From DVEG01 sp964405435 (GTDB lineage Bacteria > Cyanobacteriota > Cyanobacteriia > Cyanobacteriales > Oscillatoriaceae), in assembly GCA_964405435.1 (NCBI GenBank), contig CAYOOD010000007.1, positions 56,934 through 120,933 of the forward strand: DNA of 64,000 bases, given 5' to 3'. Both the position numbers and the translations under genes were made by a program. Positions 18,555 through 26,550 of this stretch are shown piece by piece; position 1 is the first letter of the stretch, and each line of letters begins with the position of its first letter. The notes beneath the pieces are model-generated. The model was given only the letters and a program-made list of their open reading frames with translations. It was not told the origin of the DNA and ran no database searches.

Positions 18555-19844
18555 TCATTCCGATCGCAAAGCGACGATGGGGTCTAATAACGCGGCATTG
18601 CGCGCCGGAACCACTCCAGCGACTAAACCCACGGCAAAAGAAAGCCCGAAACCTGCTGCGATCGACCCCACGGAAACGACAAAAGGAAATTTTAAAATAG
18701 ACGACGCGCCAAAGGCAATCCCAATGCCTAAACCGATTCCAATGGCTCCGCCGACTGTAGAAACTGCGATCGCTTCTGCCATAAATTGCATCAGGATGGC
18801 GGCGTTCGTCGCGCCGACTGCCTTGCGGATGCCGATTTCTTTAGTCCGCTCTACGACTGAAACTAACATGATATTCGCAATTCCGATGCCGCCAACGACG
18901 AGAGAAATTCCCGCGATCGCCGCCCCCATCGCTGTAAATAAGCCGACTACATTGCTCAAGGTTTCAATCATTTCTACTTGGTTGATGATGCGAAAATCGT
19001 CAGCCCTTTCTGAGTAAATATTGTGGCGCAGGCGCAAGATATTTTCGACTTGAAACTGAGCGTCTTCTAGTTCCGCTTCGCTGTTGACTTCCAGCCAAAT
19101 GCCACTAATTGCCACGCCAGAAAGAGAATTTCTGCCGACAATCTGCGCGGACATATTTTGCAGGGGAATGTACACGCGATCGTCTTGATCGAGGTTGCCG
19201 ACAGAACCCTTGGGCTCCATGACGCCAATCACTTTGTAGCGCTTTCCTTGAATGCGCACGTCAGCGGCGATTGCCTTCGGCATAGCTGCGCTTACCGCGC
19301 TGGCTCCCGTGCCAAATAAATCATCGCGGACTTTCGAGCCGAGAACAACCACAGGCTGCGCGTTTCTCAATTCTTCTTCGCTAAAAAACCTTCCCTGCTG
19401 GGGGTAAATATTTTTGACATCGGGAAAATTTAAATCCGTTCCTAAAATCGCTGTAAACGTATTGTTAGCGCCGCCCACGACTTGCCCTTGTCGCTGCAAA
19501 TAGGCAGAAACTCGCTTGACGGCAGGCGCTTGTTCGGCGATCGCACTAGCATCCTCTAACGTCAGTGTCGTTGCCGAACCGCTGCCTTGATTGACTCTTC
19601 CCGATCGCGCTGAACCCGCTAAAACTAACAAAACATTAGTGCCTAAAGCTTGTAACTGTTCCTCAGTAGATTTTTGTACTCCCTGCCCTACAGAAGCAAT
19701 CCCAATCACGGAGGAAATCCCGATAATTACCCCCAGCATCGTCAAGCCGGTGCGTAATTTATTATTCCAAAGCGCCTGAGCTGCGATCGACAAAATTTGC
19801 AACGTTGACGCCGTTCCTGCACTGCCCCGAATCGGCAATTTCAT
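18555..19844 (-). CDS. MacB/DevC-type ABC transporter permease
   Basis: About 429 residues. An N-terminal helix precedes LTMLGVIIGISSVIGI, then a large periplasmic MacB_PCD domain (about 60-285), then the FtsX-like membrane core with three helices, including VVERTKEIGIRKAVGA, the coupling-helix signature of this superfamily. It lacks the ATPase domain of true MacB, so it needs a separate ATPase, as in DevBCA. The HlyD-type adaptor gene lies 32 bp upstream on the same strand. No ATPase gene follows within the window, which is unusual for this operon. ATG 19844 has a GGGGAAG Shine-Dalgarno sequence; an in-frame TTG lies at 19862. Confidence 0.9.
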   Translation of the reverse strand: MKLPIRGSAGTASTLQILSIAAQALWNNKLRTGLTMLGVIIGISSVIGIASVGQGVQKSTEEQLQALGTNVLLVLAGSARSGRVNQGSGSATTLTLEDASAIAEQAPAVKRVSAYLQRQGQVVGGANNTFTAILGTDLNFPDVKNIYPQQGRFFSEEELRNAQPVVVLGSKVRDDLFGTGASAVSAAMPKAIAADVRIQGKRYKVIGVMEPKGSVGNLDQDDRVYIPLQNMSAQIVGRNSLSGVAISGIWLEVNSEAELEDAQFQVENILRLRHNIYSERADDFRIINQVEMIETLSNVVGLFTAMGAAIAGISLVVGGIGIANIMLVSVVERTKEIGIRKAVGATNAAILMQFMAEAIAVSTVGGAIGIGLGIGIAFGASSILKFPFVVSVGSIAAGFGLSFAVGLVAGVVPARNAALLDPIVALRSE

Positions 19845-19876
19845 CTGAACTCTTCCCCTCAACTAACGAAACCCAA

Positions 19877-21541
19877 TTAACGGAAGCGATATCCCCCTCC
19901 CCCCGGCGACATTCCCGGCAAACCAGGAGCGCCCGGAGAATTTTGATTGCGCGATCGGCTCCCTGGCGGCAGCCCGATAAACACTTGTTCCTTCCCTTTC
20001 AATCCCGATCGCACTTCTGTCTTGTCATTGACGGTAGCGCCTGTCTCAATCCGAGTAAAAACAGGCTGCTGATTTTCAGAAAGCACCCACACCCCCGTGC
20101 TATTTTCCCGACGGACAATCGCCACCGTCGGCACCACCAAAGCGTCTTTCAATTCTCCGACTTTAAACTCGACATTCACATTCATCCCAGCACGCAGCAA
20201 CCCTTCCGCGTCATCAATAATCGCTAATTTAACCTCAAAACTGGTGACATTTTGCTCGACAATCGACTGCGGCGAAATTTGGCTGACGCGCCCTGCAAAA
20301 GTCTTGTCCGGGTAGGCGTCGGCTTGAATCGAAACCTCTTGCCCGATCCGGATTCGCGCAATATTGGTTTCTGCAACATTCGCGACTATTTGATTCGCAG
20401 AAGCCAGCGCCAAAATAGAAGAAGAAGTCGCGGAGGAAACCGAACTCCCGGCAGTTGTCGGCGTCACGAATGAACCGGGATCGGCATATTTGCGCGCCAC
20501 AATGCCGCTGAAAGGCGCGCGAATCACCGCATCCTCAATCAGCGCTTGAATCGACTGCACGCTTCCTTTTGCAGCCGTCACTTGCGCGCGCGCGGCAGCA
20601 ATTTCTTCCGGGCGAGCCCCAGCTTCCAGCAGTGCCACGGCTTCCTGCCGTTGCTTTACCATTGCTCTCGCGGCAGCAATTTCTTCCGGGCGCGTTCCCG
20701 CTTCCAGCAGTGCCACGGCTTCCTGCCGTTGCTTGACGGTTGCTCTGGCTGCGGCAATCTCTTCCGATCGCGTGCCGGATTTCACCAGCGCCAGGGCTTG
20801 CTCTGCTTGCTGCACTTGACTTTGGGCGCGATCGCGCCCCGTGCGCGACGCATTCAGACTCTGCTGAGAAATCGCCCCGGCGGCAAACAGCGCTTGATTG
20901 CTTTGCAAGTCGTCTTCAGCTTGGCGCAACGCATACTCCGCATCTCGGAGACGGGCTTCTGCTTGACCGATTTCCTCGGGGCGGTTGCCGTTGAGCAGCT
21001 TTTGCAACTGCGCTTCTTGCTCCGCCAGTTGCGCCCGGGCTGCGGCGATGTCTTCCGGGCGGTTGCCGTTGAGCAGCTTTTGCAACTGCGCTTCTTGCTC
21101 CGCCAGTTGCGCCCGGGCTGCGGCGATGTCTTCCGGGCGGTTGCCGTTGAGCAGCTTTTGCAAGTTGGCTTCGGCAGACTCCAACTGCCCCGAAGCCTGG
21201 GTGAGCTGCCCTTGCAGGTTGGAGTCGTCCATATAGGCGAGTACCTGCCTTTCCGCGACGCGCTCTCCTTCTTTGACGAGTAAACTCTTGAGTATGCCCG
21301 AAGTTTTCGGACTGACATTGACTGAACGTTCTGGCTGAACGGTGCCGTTGGCGGCGATCGTTATCGGCAGGGTGAGCTTTTCGACAGGAGCGGTTCTTTC
21401 CCTGCTCCTGACTTCGCGGCTCTGTTGAACCGTTACTTGGCTGTAAGCGAGATAGCTGCCTCCTCCCACCAGGCAGAGAACGAGCAGCCCCACCAGCCAC
21501 CGATCGATCCTTTGTTTGTGAAAGTGATGTGCGATATTCAT
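19877..21541 (-). CDS. HlyD/MacA-family periplasmic adaptor with duplicated coiled-coil repeats
   Basis: 554 residues. One N-terminal membrane helix (about 14-34), a lipoyl half (GILKSLLVKEGERV), a very long alpha-helical hairpin (about 110-320), the second lipoyl half (IRAPFSGIVARKYADPGSF), a beta-barrel and a C-terminal domain with a Gly/Pro-rich tail. The hairpin is made of 26-residue repeats: LQKLLNGNRPED units on one arm and GTRPEEIAAAR units on the other. Adaptors of this kind bridge a MacB/DevC permease to an outer-membrane TolC channel. Together with the permease gene it forms a tripartite efflux operon that lacks a visible ATPase gene. The cargo is unknown. Confidence 0.9.
   Translation of the reverse strand: MNIAHHFHKQRIDRWLVGLLVLCLVGGGSYLAYSQVTVQQSREVRSRERTAPVEKLTLPITIAANGTVQPERSVNVSPKTSGILKSLLVKEGERVAERQVLAYMDDSNLQGQLTQASGQLESAEANLQKLLNGNRPEDIAAARAQLAEQEAQLQKLLNGNRPEDIAAARAQLAEQEAQLQKLLNGNRPEEIGQAEARLRDAEYALRQAEDDLQSNQALFAAGAISQQSLNASRTGRDRAQSQVQQAEQALALVKSGTRSEEIAAARATVKQRQEAVALLEAGTRPEEIAAARAMVKQRQEAVALLEAGARPEEIAAARAQVTAAKGSVQSIQALIEDAVIRAPFSGIVARKYADPGSFVTPTTAGSSVSSATSSSILALASANQIVANVAETNIARIRIGQEVSIQADAYPDKTFAGRVSQISPQSIVEQNVTSFEVKLAIIDDAEGLLRAGMNVNVEFKVGELKDALVVPTVAIVRRENSTGVWVLSENQQPVFTRIETGATVNDKTEVRSGLKGKEQVFIGLPPGSRSRNQNSPGAPGLPGMSPGGGGYRFR
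20593..21163 (-). repeat. Two sets of 78-bp in-frame direct repeats inside the adaptor gene
   Basis: Set one starts at 20981, 21059 and 21137 (third copy partial to about 21163); the first two copies appear identical. Set two starts at 20593, 20671 and 20749 with more divergence. All spacings are exactly 78 bp, that is 26 codons, so each duplication lengthens the coiled-coil hairpin without a frameshift. The two sets lie on opposite arms of the hairpin, which keeps the arms matched in length. Confidence 0.9.
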
Positions 21542-22094
21542 GTCGCATTAGACTGAGTTGTTAAAAAAAACGTTCAACTGAGCTGATTTTTTTTGCGGGG
21601 ATGAGAGGGTGAGGTTGGGTGAGAGCCGGGAAAAGGGGGAATAGGGGATTCAAGAGGGCTGGCAGCGAGTTGAGCAGATGTTTCCCCTACCGGCAGCACT
21701 GGCTTTGCCTTGCCGTGCAGTCGCGGTCAAAGATTCTGGTTTTCTTCCGATTTTTTTCTCCGGTTTCCGGGTTGTTTGGGAAATGGCAGTTCTGTCTTTT
21801 TCTCCCGAGGGTAAAAAATTCAAAAGTCAGGCAGTCTGTTTTTTTGAAGAAACCGGGGTTTTCTCCACGCTGGTTTTTACTTACTGTCTGGATAGGCTTG
21901 CTAAAATTCAAGGCTTTTTTACGCGACGACCGCGCCTTTCATCAAATCTTTTTTCTGAGCTTGACAAGTTATAAGGTTTTATGGCATAATTGAGCCGAAT
22001 TTACTTTGAACGAGCGTCTAGATAGAGGCTTGAGAAACTCTCTCAGTGTAACGGGATTTAATTAAATAATGAAGCGGAGATTGGGGGTTTTAAA
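21542..22094. other. 550-bp intergenic region between divergent genes
   Basis: No supported gene. It should contain the divergent promoters of the efflux operon and the SafE-like gene. A dispersed hairpin-type repeat (tttttttgaagaaaccggggttttct) lies at 21839-21864. Overlapping frames of about 100 codons here are Phe/Arg-rich and not protein-like. Confidence 0.5.
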
Positions 22095-22823
22095 ATGCTG
22101 AGTTTGTATCTGTTTTTAGCCCTGGGTTTTATCGGTAGCGGCCACTGTGTGGGCATGTGCGGCCCTTTCGTGATGGGCTATACGCGAGCTGAAAATAACC
22201 GCTGGTATTCTCACGTCTTTTACGGTTTGGGGCGAGCGACGACTTACGCTTTTCTGGGGTGGATGGCGAGTAGTTTTGGCGAGGTTTTACAAGAGTTGGT
22301 GGGGGTGAGAGCTGCTATTTTAATTCTAGCAGGGCTGATTATGTTGTATTTATCTTTGGGGCAGTTGCACCTGCTGCCGATTCGGCTTTTGCCGGTGCAA
22401 AATTGGCGCTGGTATCGGAAAAGTATCGGACGTTTGCTCGACAGCACTACTTGGTATCGCACTTATCCGCTGGGGGTGTTGCTGGGGTTTATTCCGTGCG
22501 GGCTGACGGCGATCGCGCTTTCTTTAGCGATTACCCAACCGGTGGCGATCGCTACCCTCGGCATGTTTATTTTTGGGCTGGGTACTATGCCCGCAATGGT
22601 GGGTTTTGGGATGATGATTCAACGGCTGAAAATGCCCCGGCTAGAACGTTATATGGCGGTGCTGATGGCGGTATTGGGCAGTTTGACGGTTTGGATGGGA
22701 ATGCACCGTTTGGGTTGGGCGGCGGCACCTCCTCAGCAAGAACTTTTGATGCGCTTGCATCCGAGTAGCGTGCCGGCGGGCGAGTCTGACACGCCGCCGA
22801 TGCACCACCATCACCATCATTGA
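22095..22823 (+). CDS. SafE/TauE-like (DsbD_2) membrane protein with native His6 C-terminus
   Basis: 242 residues with about six membrane helices. The family signature is two cysteine-containing motifs, SGHCVGMCGPF in helix 1 and GFIPCGLTA in helix 4, typical of the sulfite-exporter/UreH/DsbD_2 group, often linked to copper or cytochrome oxidase maturation and to transmembrane thiol transfer. The C-terminal ~25 residues leave the membrane and end in Met followed by six histidines, a likely metal-binding tail. The family function here is inferred; a copper or nickel role would fit the tail. An array of heptamer repeats starts 2 bp after the stop. Confidence 0.85.
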   Translation: MLSLYLFLALGFIGSGHCVGMCGPFVMGYTRAENNRWYSHVFYGLGRATTYAFLGWMASSFGEVLQELVGVRAAILILAGLIMLYLSLGQLHLLPIRLLPVQNWRWYRKSIGRLLDSTTWYRTYPLGVLLGFIPCGLTAIALSLAITQPVAIATLGMFIFGLGTMPAMVGFGMMIQRLKMPRLERYMAVLMAVLGSLTVWMGMHRLGWAAAPPQQELLMRLHPSSVPAGESDTPPMHHHHHH

Positions 22824-22824
22824 C

Positions 22825-22957
22825 TGGGCATTGGGAATTGGGCATTGGGCATTGGGAATTGGGAATTGGGCATTGGGAATTGGGCATTGGGAATTGGGCA
22901 TTGGTTCTCGGGCATTGGGAATTGGGCATTGGTTCTCGGGCATTGAGAATTGGTTAA
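22825..22957. repeat. 19-unit heptanucleotide tandem repeat (TGGGCAT/TGGGAAT)
   Basis: Nineteen 7-bp units in perfect register, mostly alternating TGGGCAT and TGGGAAT, with variants TGGTTCT, CGGGCAT, TGAGAAT and TGGTTAA towards the end. This is the short tandemly repeated (STRR-like) class known from filamentous cyanobacteria. It fills the gap between two convergent genes. Confidence 0.93.
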
Positions 22958-22984
22958 TTTGTATTCATTTTATTCACTTGAGCC

Positions 22985-23033
22985 CGATGCCCCATGCCCG
23001 ATGCCCGATGCCCTCTGCCCTCTGCCCAATGCC
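22985..23033. repeat. Seven-unit heptamer repeat, inverted partner of the preceding array
   Basis: Seven 7-bp units (CGATGCC, CCATGCC, CTCTGCC, CAATGCC) whose complement GGCATnG matches the preceding TGGGCAT array. The two arrays can pair into a long imperfect hairpin and probably stop transcription from both sides. Confidence 0.85.
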
Positions 23034-23037
23034 CCCT

Positions 23038-24303
23038 TTACAATTTCCCATTTCCCTGCACGATGTGCTTGAGCGTTGTTAGGGTTTCCAGCCCGATGAA
23101 ACCCCGGCGATGCCCTTTTTGATTCGACATGCCAAGAAAAATCGCGTCTCCCTGCTTCGGGTGGCGGTAAAATCGGGGGGAGGCATTGATATAAGTCGAG
23201 GCACTATTGACTCCCAGGGCAAACTCGCGGCTTTCGTGGTAGGATTCCGTGACCAGAGAGTCGGCGTGCCCGCTGCTGTATTGGTTAATCCAGGCGATCG
23301 CCTCTTCCAAGCTATTCACGACTTTAAAGGCGACTGTTTTCGTTAAATAAGCTTGATTCCACTCCGAATCCGACACTAATTTTAAATCGGGAAAATCAGC
23401 CGACAACTCCGCATCTGCTCTAATTTCAAAGCCCTTTTCCTTGAGGCTGTTCCACAGCATAGTGAGGGAAGAAGGCTTTTGATTGCGGTGAATCAGCACT
23501 TTTTCGATCGCATTCACCGGATCGGGTTCGCTTTGATGGCTGTCTAAAATCACCCAACGGGCCATGTCCAAGCTGCCGTTAGGGGACCAATAGAGGTAAC
23601 AGTTGCCCATTGCGGATTTTAAAACCGGTGCGGTTGCTTGCCGCACGACTTGCTGCACCAGGCTGGGGCGACCGTAGGGAATAATTAAATTAATGTACTG
23701 ATCGAGAGTAATTAAATCTCGGGTAGAGGCTCCCTGTTCGGAGGGGAGCAGTTGCAAGCAATCCAGCGGCATTTGGCTTTGTTGGAGTGCTGACTGCAAG
23801 CAAGTGACGATCGCCTCATTGGAGTTGCTCGCTTCGCTGCCGCCTTTGAGGATGAGACTGTTGCCTGTTTTGATGCACAGCCCCGCCGCGATCGCCCCCA
23901 GTTCCGGGAATGCCTCGTAAACCAAGGCGATCGTTCCGAGGGGCATCAATTGGCAGTACACCTGAGAGTTTTCCATCTGGTAGGAAGCGTTCATCACCCG
24001 CCGGATGGGATCGGACAGCTCCGCGAGTCGCTGGAGGATTTGCACGGCTGCTTGGATTCTCTCCGGCGTCAGTTTCAGCCATTCCAGAATCAAATCCGGC
24101 ACCGCCATTTCCCGCGACGCTTCCAGATCGAGGGTGTTGGCTTCTAAAATAATGTCGGCGTCGCGCTTGAGCGCTGCAGCCATTGCTTGCAGCGTCCGAG
24201 AGCGATCGGTCCCCTTTGCCGTTGACAAGTCCACGGACGCTTGATAAGCGCGGCGCGCGGCAAAGAGGGGATCTGATATTGGATTGAGCGAGTCAGTTGT
24301 CAT
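23038..24303 (-). CDS. ProA-family (glutamate-5-semialdehyde dehydrogenase-like) protein lacking the catalytic cysteine
   Basis: 421 residues, full length for gamma-glutamyl phosphate reductase (ProA), an ALDH-fold enzyme of proline synthesis. Family segments are clear: LGTIALVYEAFPELG, GNSLILKGGSEA, NSASTYINASPRF and RGFIGLETLTT. The active-site motif, usually GVCNAxE in ProA, reads DPVNAIE here, so the catalytic cysteine is Val. The later GAE(I/V)(A/G)xST motif is also changed, to AIFLGMSN. It is therefore probably a paralogue with another role or a non-catalytic protein; a normal ProA would be expected elsewhere in the genome. The conserved-protein gene at 24308 ends only 4 bp upstream on the same strand, so the two are co-transcribed. 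Confidence 0.82.
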   Translation of the reverse strand: MTTDSLNPISDPLFAARRAYQASVDLSTAKGTDRSRTLQAMAAALKRDADIILEANTLDLEASREMAVPDLILEWLKLTPERIQAAVQILQRLAELSDPIRRVMNASYQMENSQVYCQLMPLGTIALVYEAFPELGAIAAGLCIKTGNSLILKGGSEASNSNEAIVTCLQSALQQSQMPLDCLQLLPSEQGASTRDLITLDQYINLIIPYGRPSLVQQVVRQATAPVLKSAMGNCYLYWSPNGSLDMARWVILDSHQSEPDPVNAIEKVLIHRNQKPSSLTMLWNSLKEKGFEIRADAELSADFPDLKLVSDSEWNQAYLTKTVAFKVVNSLEEAIAWINQYSSGHADSLVTESYHESREFALGVNSASTYINASPRFYRHPKQGDAIFLGMSNQKGHRRGFIGLETLTTLKHIVQGNGKL

Positions 24304-24307
24304 GGAG

Positions 24308-24715
24308 CTAACGCCTGTAAGCCAGCCAGACCATTAACGCTGGCAGCACTGCCAATATTAACGCCACCAGCGCCCAAGGAATAATATTAGAACTCAACGG
24401 CGATCGCAGCGCGAGCGGCAGCCAGACAACAAGCAGCACGAAGACAATCCCCATCGCCAGGGGCAAGTAGCTGTCCCTCAGCCCTGCATGGGCTTTCGTC
24501 CACTGGTTTCCCGTCCATCTCCAAGCTTGCTTGTAGGGATAGGTTGTGGACAGTTGTTCGAGGGCATAGCCGTTATCTTCCACGACAAATATTTGCTGAC
24601 ATCGATTGCAGCCAAATGCTTCTGTCAGCACGATCGGAACGATGCGACCCCGCCGGCGACAAGGGCAAGGGTACTCCGCATTTAAGTCAATCTTATGAGG
24701 TTTTTGAGATTGCAC
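24308..24715 (-). CDS. Conserved cyanobacterial zinc-ribbon membrane protein
   Basis: 135 residues from GTG 24715 (a TTG at 24733 would add six). The N-terminal half has paired cysteines CPCRRRG and CNRCQQIFVV, a likely four-cysteine zinc ribbon, and an aromatic W-R-W segment. Two transmembrane helices follow (about 80-100 and 110-130) with a basic C-terminal end. No named family is recognised with certainty. It lies 4 bp upstream of the ProA-like gene on the same strand, so the two are probably an operon. Confidence 0.75.
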   Translation of the reverse strand: MQSQKPHKIDLNAEYPCPCRRRGRIVPIVLTEAFGCNRCQQIFVVEDNGYALEQLSTTYPYKQAWRWTGNQWTKAHAGLRDSYLPLAMGIVFVLLVVWLPLALRSPLSSNIIPWALVALILAVLPALMVWLAYRR

Positions 24716-25240
24716 GAGCGATCGTAAAACCAATTAGTATTGTATGCCCAGTCTATCGAAGAGATTGTAGAAAACCTGTTTTCGCCTGATTCTTTTAAGA
24801 ATATCCTCCTTGAGAGGAGCGGCGATTTGCAGGCGCTCAGCTTGCGCTGCGCGCGCGTTCTCGTTGGCACTTTTACAGACAGGACCGTTATGGGAATTTT
24901 AGCACTCTTCTTTTGGGGGCGACCCCTATCTCGAGAGTGAGAAACTTGGCCCCTGACAGCAATGGCCACACCCTGGCAAGTTTCAATTTACCTCTCCTAT
25001 CTTAGATTTAAATTGACGCCGGAGCGCGGCGTTGGAGGGCGAAGGGGGCAGGAGAGCGATCGCCCGTCCATCGTGCCAAGTTACGTCAAAATCTTGCTGC
25101 TGTCTTGAAGCGTGAAGCCGCGCTATATATGGCTGTTTCGGTTCAGTTTGCCAGATGCAGCCAGACGTTGATAACATTTATCCAGACCGAGCGAGGAAGC
25201 TTTGCTTTTCCTCTCTCTCCAGATATACTTTTTTTCTCAA
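24716..25240. other. Intergenic region, no gene seen
   Basis: About 520 bp between the zinc-ribbon gene and tRNA-Gly. No protein-like frame and no RNA gene is recognised. It should include the minus-strand promoter of the zinc-ribbon/ProA-like operon at its left side and the trailer of tRNA-Gly at its right side. Confidence 0.5.
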
Positions 25241-25312
25241 AGCGGGTCACGCGACTCGAACGCGCGACATTCACCTTGGCAAGGTGACGCTCTACCACTG
25301 AGCTAGACCCGC
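25241..25312 (-). tRNA. tRNA-Gly (GCC)
   Basis: The minus strand folds as a complete 72-nt cloverleaf. The acceptor stem GCGGGTC pairs with GACCCGC with discriminator T; the D-arm is GCTC/GAGC; the anticodon stem TCACC/GGTGA has loop TTGCCAA (anticodon GCC); the T-loop is TTCGAGT. CCA is not encoded, as is usual in cyanobacteria. Confidence 0.96.
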
Positions 25313-25399
25313 ACAGCGCTCACATTTATTAATATCTCAGACCGTTCAAATTTTGTCAACCCCTTTGGCAAAAATTTTTAGAAAAATTTTCCGATCGCC

Positions 25400-25996
25400 T
25401 CAAATCGGTTCCTGGTGGGGCGCTCCTGCGACATCGGCGCGCGCGTCCTTCAGCGCTGCTGGCAGGCTTTGAGGCGCAGCCGTTCCCCCCAGATTCCCGT
25501 ACAGATCCGCGCCGGCACTGCCCTTGACTTGCCGCATCAAGCTGGCCATTTCCAGAGCGCTCATGGCATAGTTCCAGCCGAGATTGCTCTTGATGCCCGC
25601 CCGTTCCAGCGCTTGCTGCATCGTATCCGTGGTAACGATTCCGAAAATGACTGGCACGCCCGTCTGAAATCCTGCCGCCGCAATTCCCTTTGATACCTCG
25701 GCTGCGACATAATCGAAGTGAGGAGTCTGGCCCCGAATCACGGCACCGAGACAAATCACCGCATCGTAGCGACCGGTCAGGGCTAACTGACGAGCCACGA
25801 GCGGCACCTCAAAACTTCCCGGCACCCAAGCATAATCGACTTGCGTGCCTTGAGGATCGATGTCGATGCCGTGGCGTTTCAGGCAATCTTGACAGCCCTC
25901 GAGCAGCTTGTTGGTAATCAGGTCGTTGAAGCGCCCGATGACGATCGCGAAGCGAAACTGACTGGTATTAGTAAACGTTCCCTCAAAAACGGCCAT
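25400..25996 (-). CDS. ribH: 6,7-dimethyl-8-ribityllumazine synthase
   Basis: 198 residues; catalyses the penultimate step of riboflavin synthesis. Signatures are IGRFNDLIT near the start, WVPGSFEVPL, CLGAVIRGQTPHFDYV with the catalytic histidine, and FGIVTTDTMQQALERAG. The conserved core ends near residue 160; the remaining ~38 residues form a Gly/Ala-rich tail typical of some cyanobacterial versions. psbZ lies upstream on the same strand, a pairing also known from Synechocystis. Confidence 0.96.
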   Translation of the reverse strand: MAVFEGTFTNTSQFRFAIVIGRFNDLITNKLLEGCQDCLKRHGIDIDPQGTQVDYAWVPGSFEVPLVARQLALTGRYDAVICLGAVIRGQTPHFDYVAAEVSKGIAAAGFQTGVPVIFGIVTTDTMQQALERAGIKSNLGWNYAMSALEMASLMRQVKGSAGADLYGNLGGTAAPQSLPAALKDARADVAGAPHQEPI

Positions 25997-26116
25997 GTTG
26001 TTTGTCCTTAATTGCGTTTCCTGCGTCCCGCGTCCGCCACTGCATCCCCGGCCACCGATCGGCGAGCCGCAGACCTCCAGGTCAGCGGCCAGCGGAACGG
26101 TGGCCCATAATCAAGT

Positions 26117-26305
26117 TTAGACGACTAAGTAGTTCAAGACGCCCACCAAAATCACGAGGGCAAACCAGATGCCGGAACCGACATAGAGCAAGGGCTTGGA
26201 TTGATCCCAGTTTTGAGGTGAGGCATAGGCAACCGGAACGCCTATAACCATAGCGAAGGACACCAACACCAGAGCAGCCAGTGCAATTTGAAATATAATT
26301 GACAT
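26117..26305 (-). CDS. psbZ: Photosystem II protein PsbZ (Ycf9)
   Basis: 62 residues, the normal length of PsbZ: two transmembrane helices (about 4-26 and 38-60) joined by a short loop SPQNWDQSK. PsbZ sits at the edge of the photosystem II core next to CP43 and supports dimer and antenna interactions. ATG 26305 is preceded by a strong GGAGAAAGGA Shine-Dalgarno sequence; the frame is open 12 codons further upstream but without a better start. It heads a probable psbZ-ribH unit. Confidence 0.96.
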   Translation of the reverse strand: MSIIFQIALAALVLVSFAMVIGVPVAYASPQNWDQSKPLLYVGSGIWFALVILVGVLNYLVV

Positions 26306-26550
26306 TTTCCTTTCTCCCGATACAAGCAGTGGACTAGACAACAGTTTTTAACAGCGGTTCAGCCATTATTAAGGCTAGCGTCAAAAAGCCATGAGTCTTA
26401 AACTACCAAAAAATGACGAGCTGCGAGCCAATGGAGGCAGCAGAACTGAAAAAGACGCTGGCGGCTAAAACCGGGCAAAAGGGCGGCGATTCAAGGATCT
26501 GGCAGCAGTAGGAGCTTTTTGAGGACACGATACCCAATCGAGGGAGAGCG

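Noticed and set aside
20593..21163. CRISPR or satellite array
   Set aside because: The 78-bp units are in-frame coding repeats of a coiled-coil hairpin.
20546..21283. 245-codon plus-strand frame rich in Arg, Leu and Gln
   Set aside because: It is the antisense of the repetitive adaptor gene and mirrors its 78-bp repeats; it has no family features.
22803..22823. Vector or tag contamination (Met-His6)
   Set aside because: The tail is continuous with a normal membrane-protein gene in native sequence, with mixed His codons and cyanobacterial repeats right after it.
22825..23033. CRISPR array
   Set aside because: Units are 7 bp and contiguous without spacers; these are heptamer tandem repeats.
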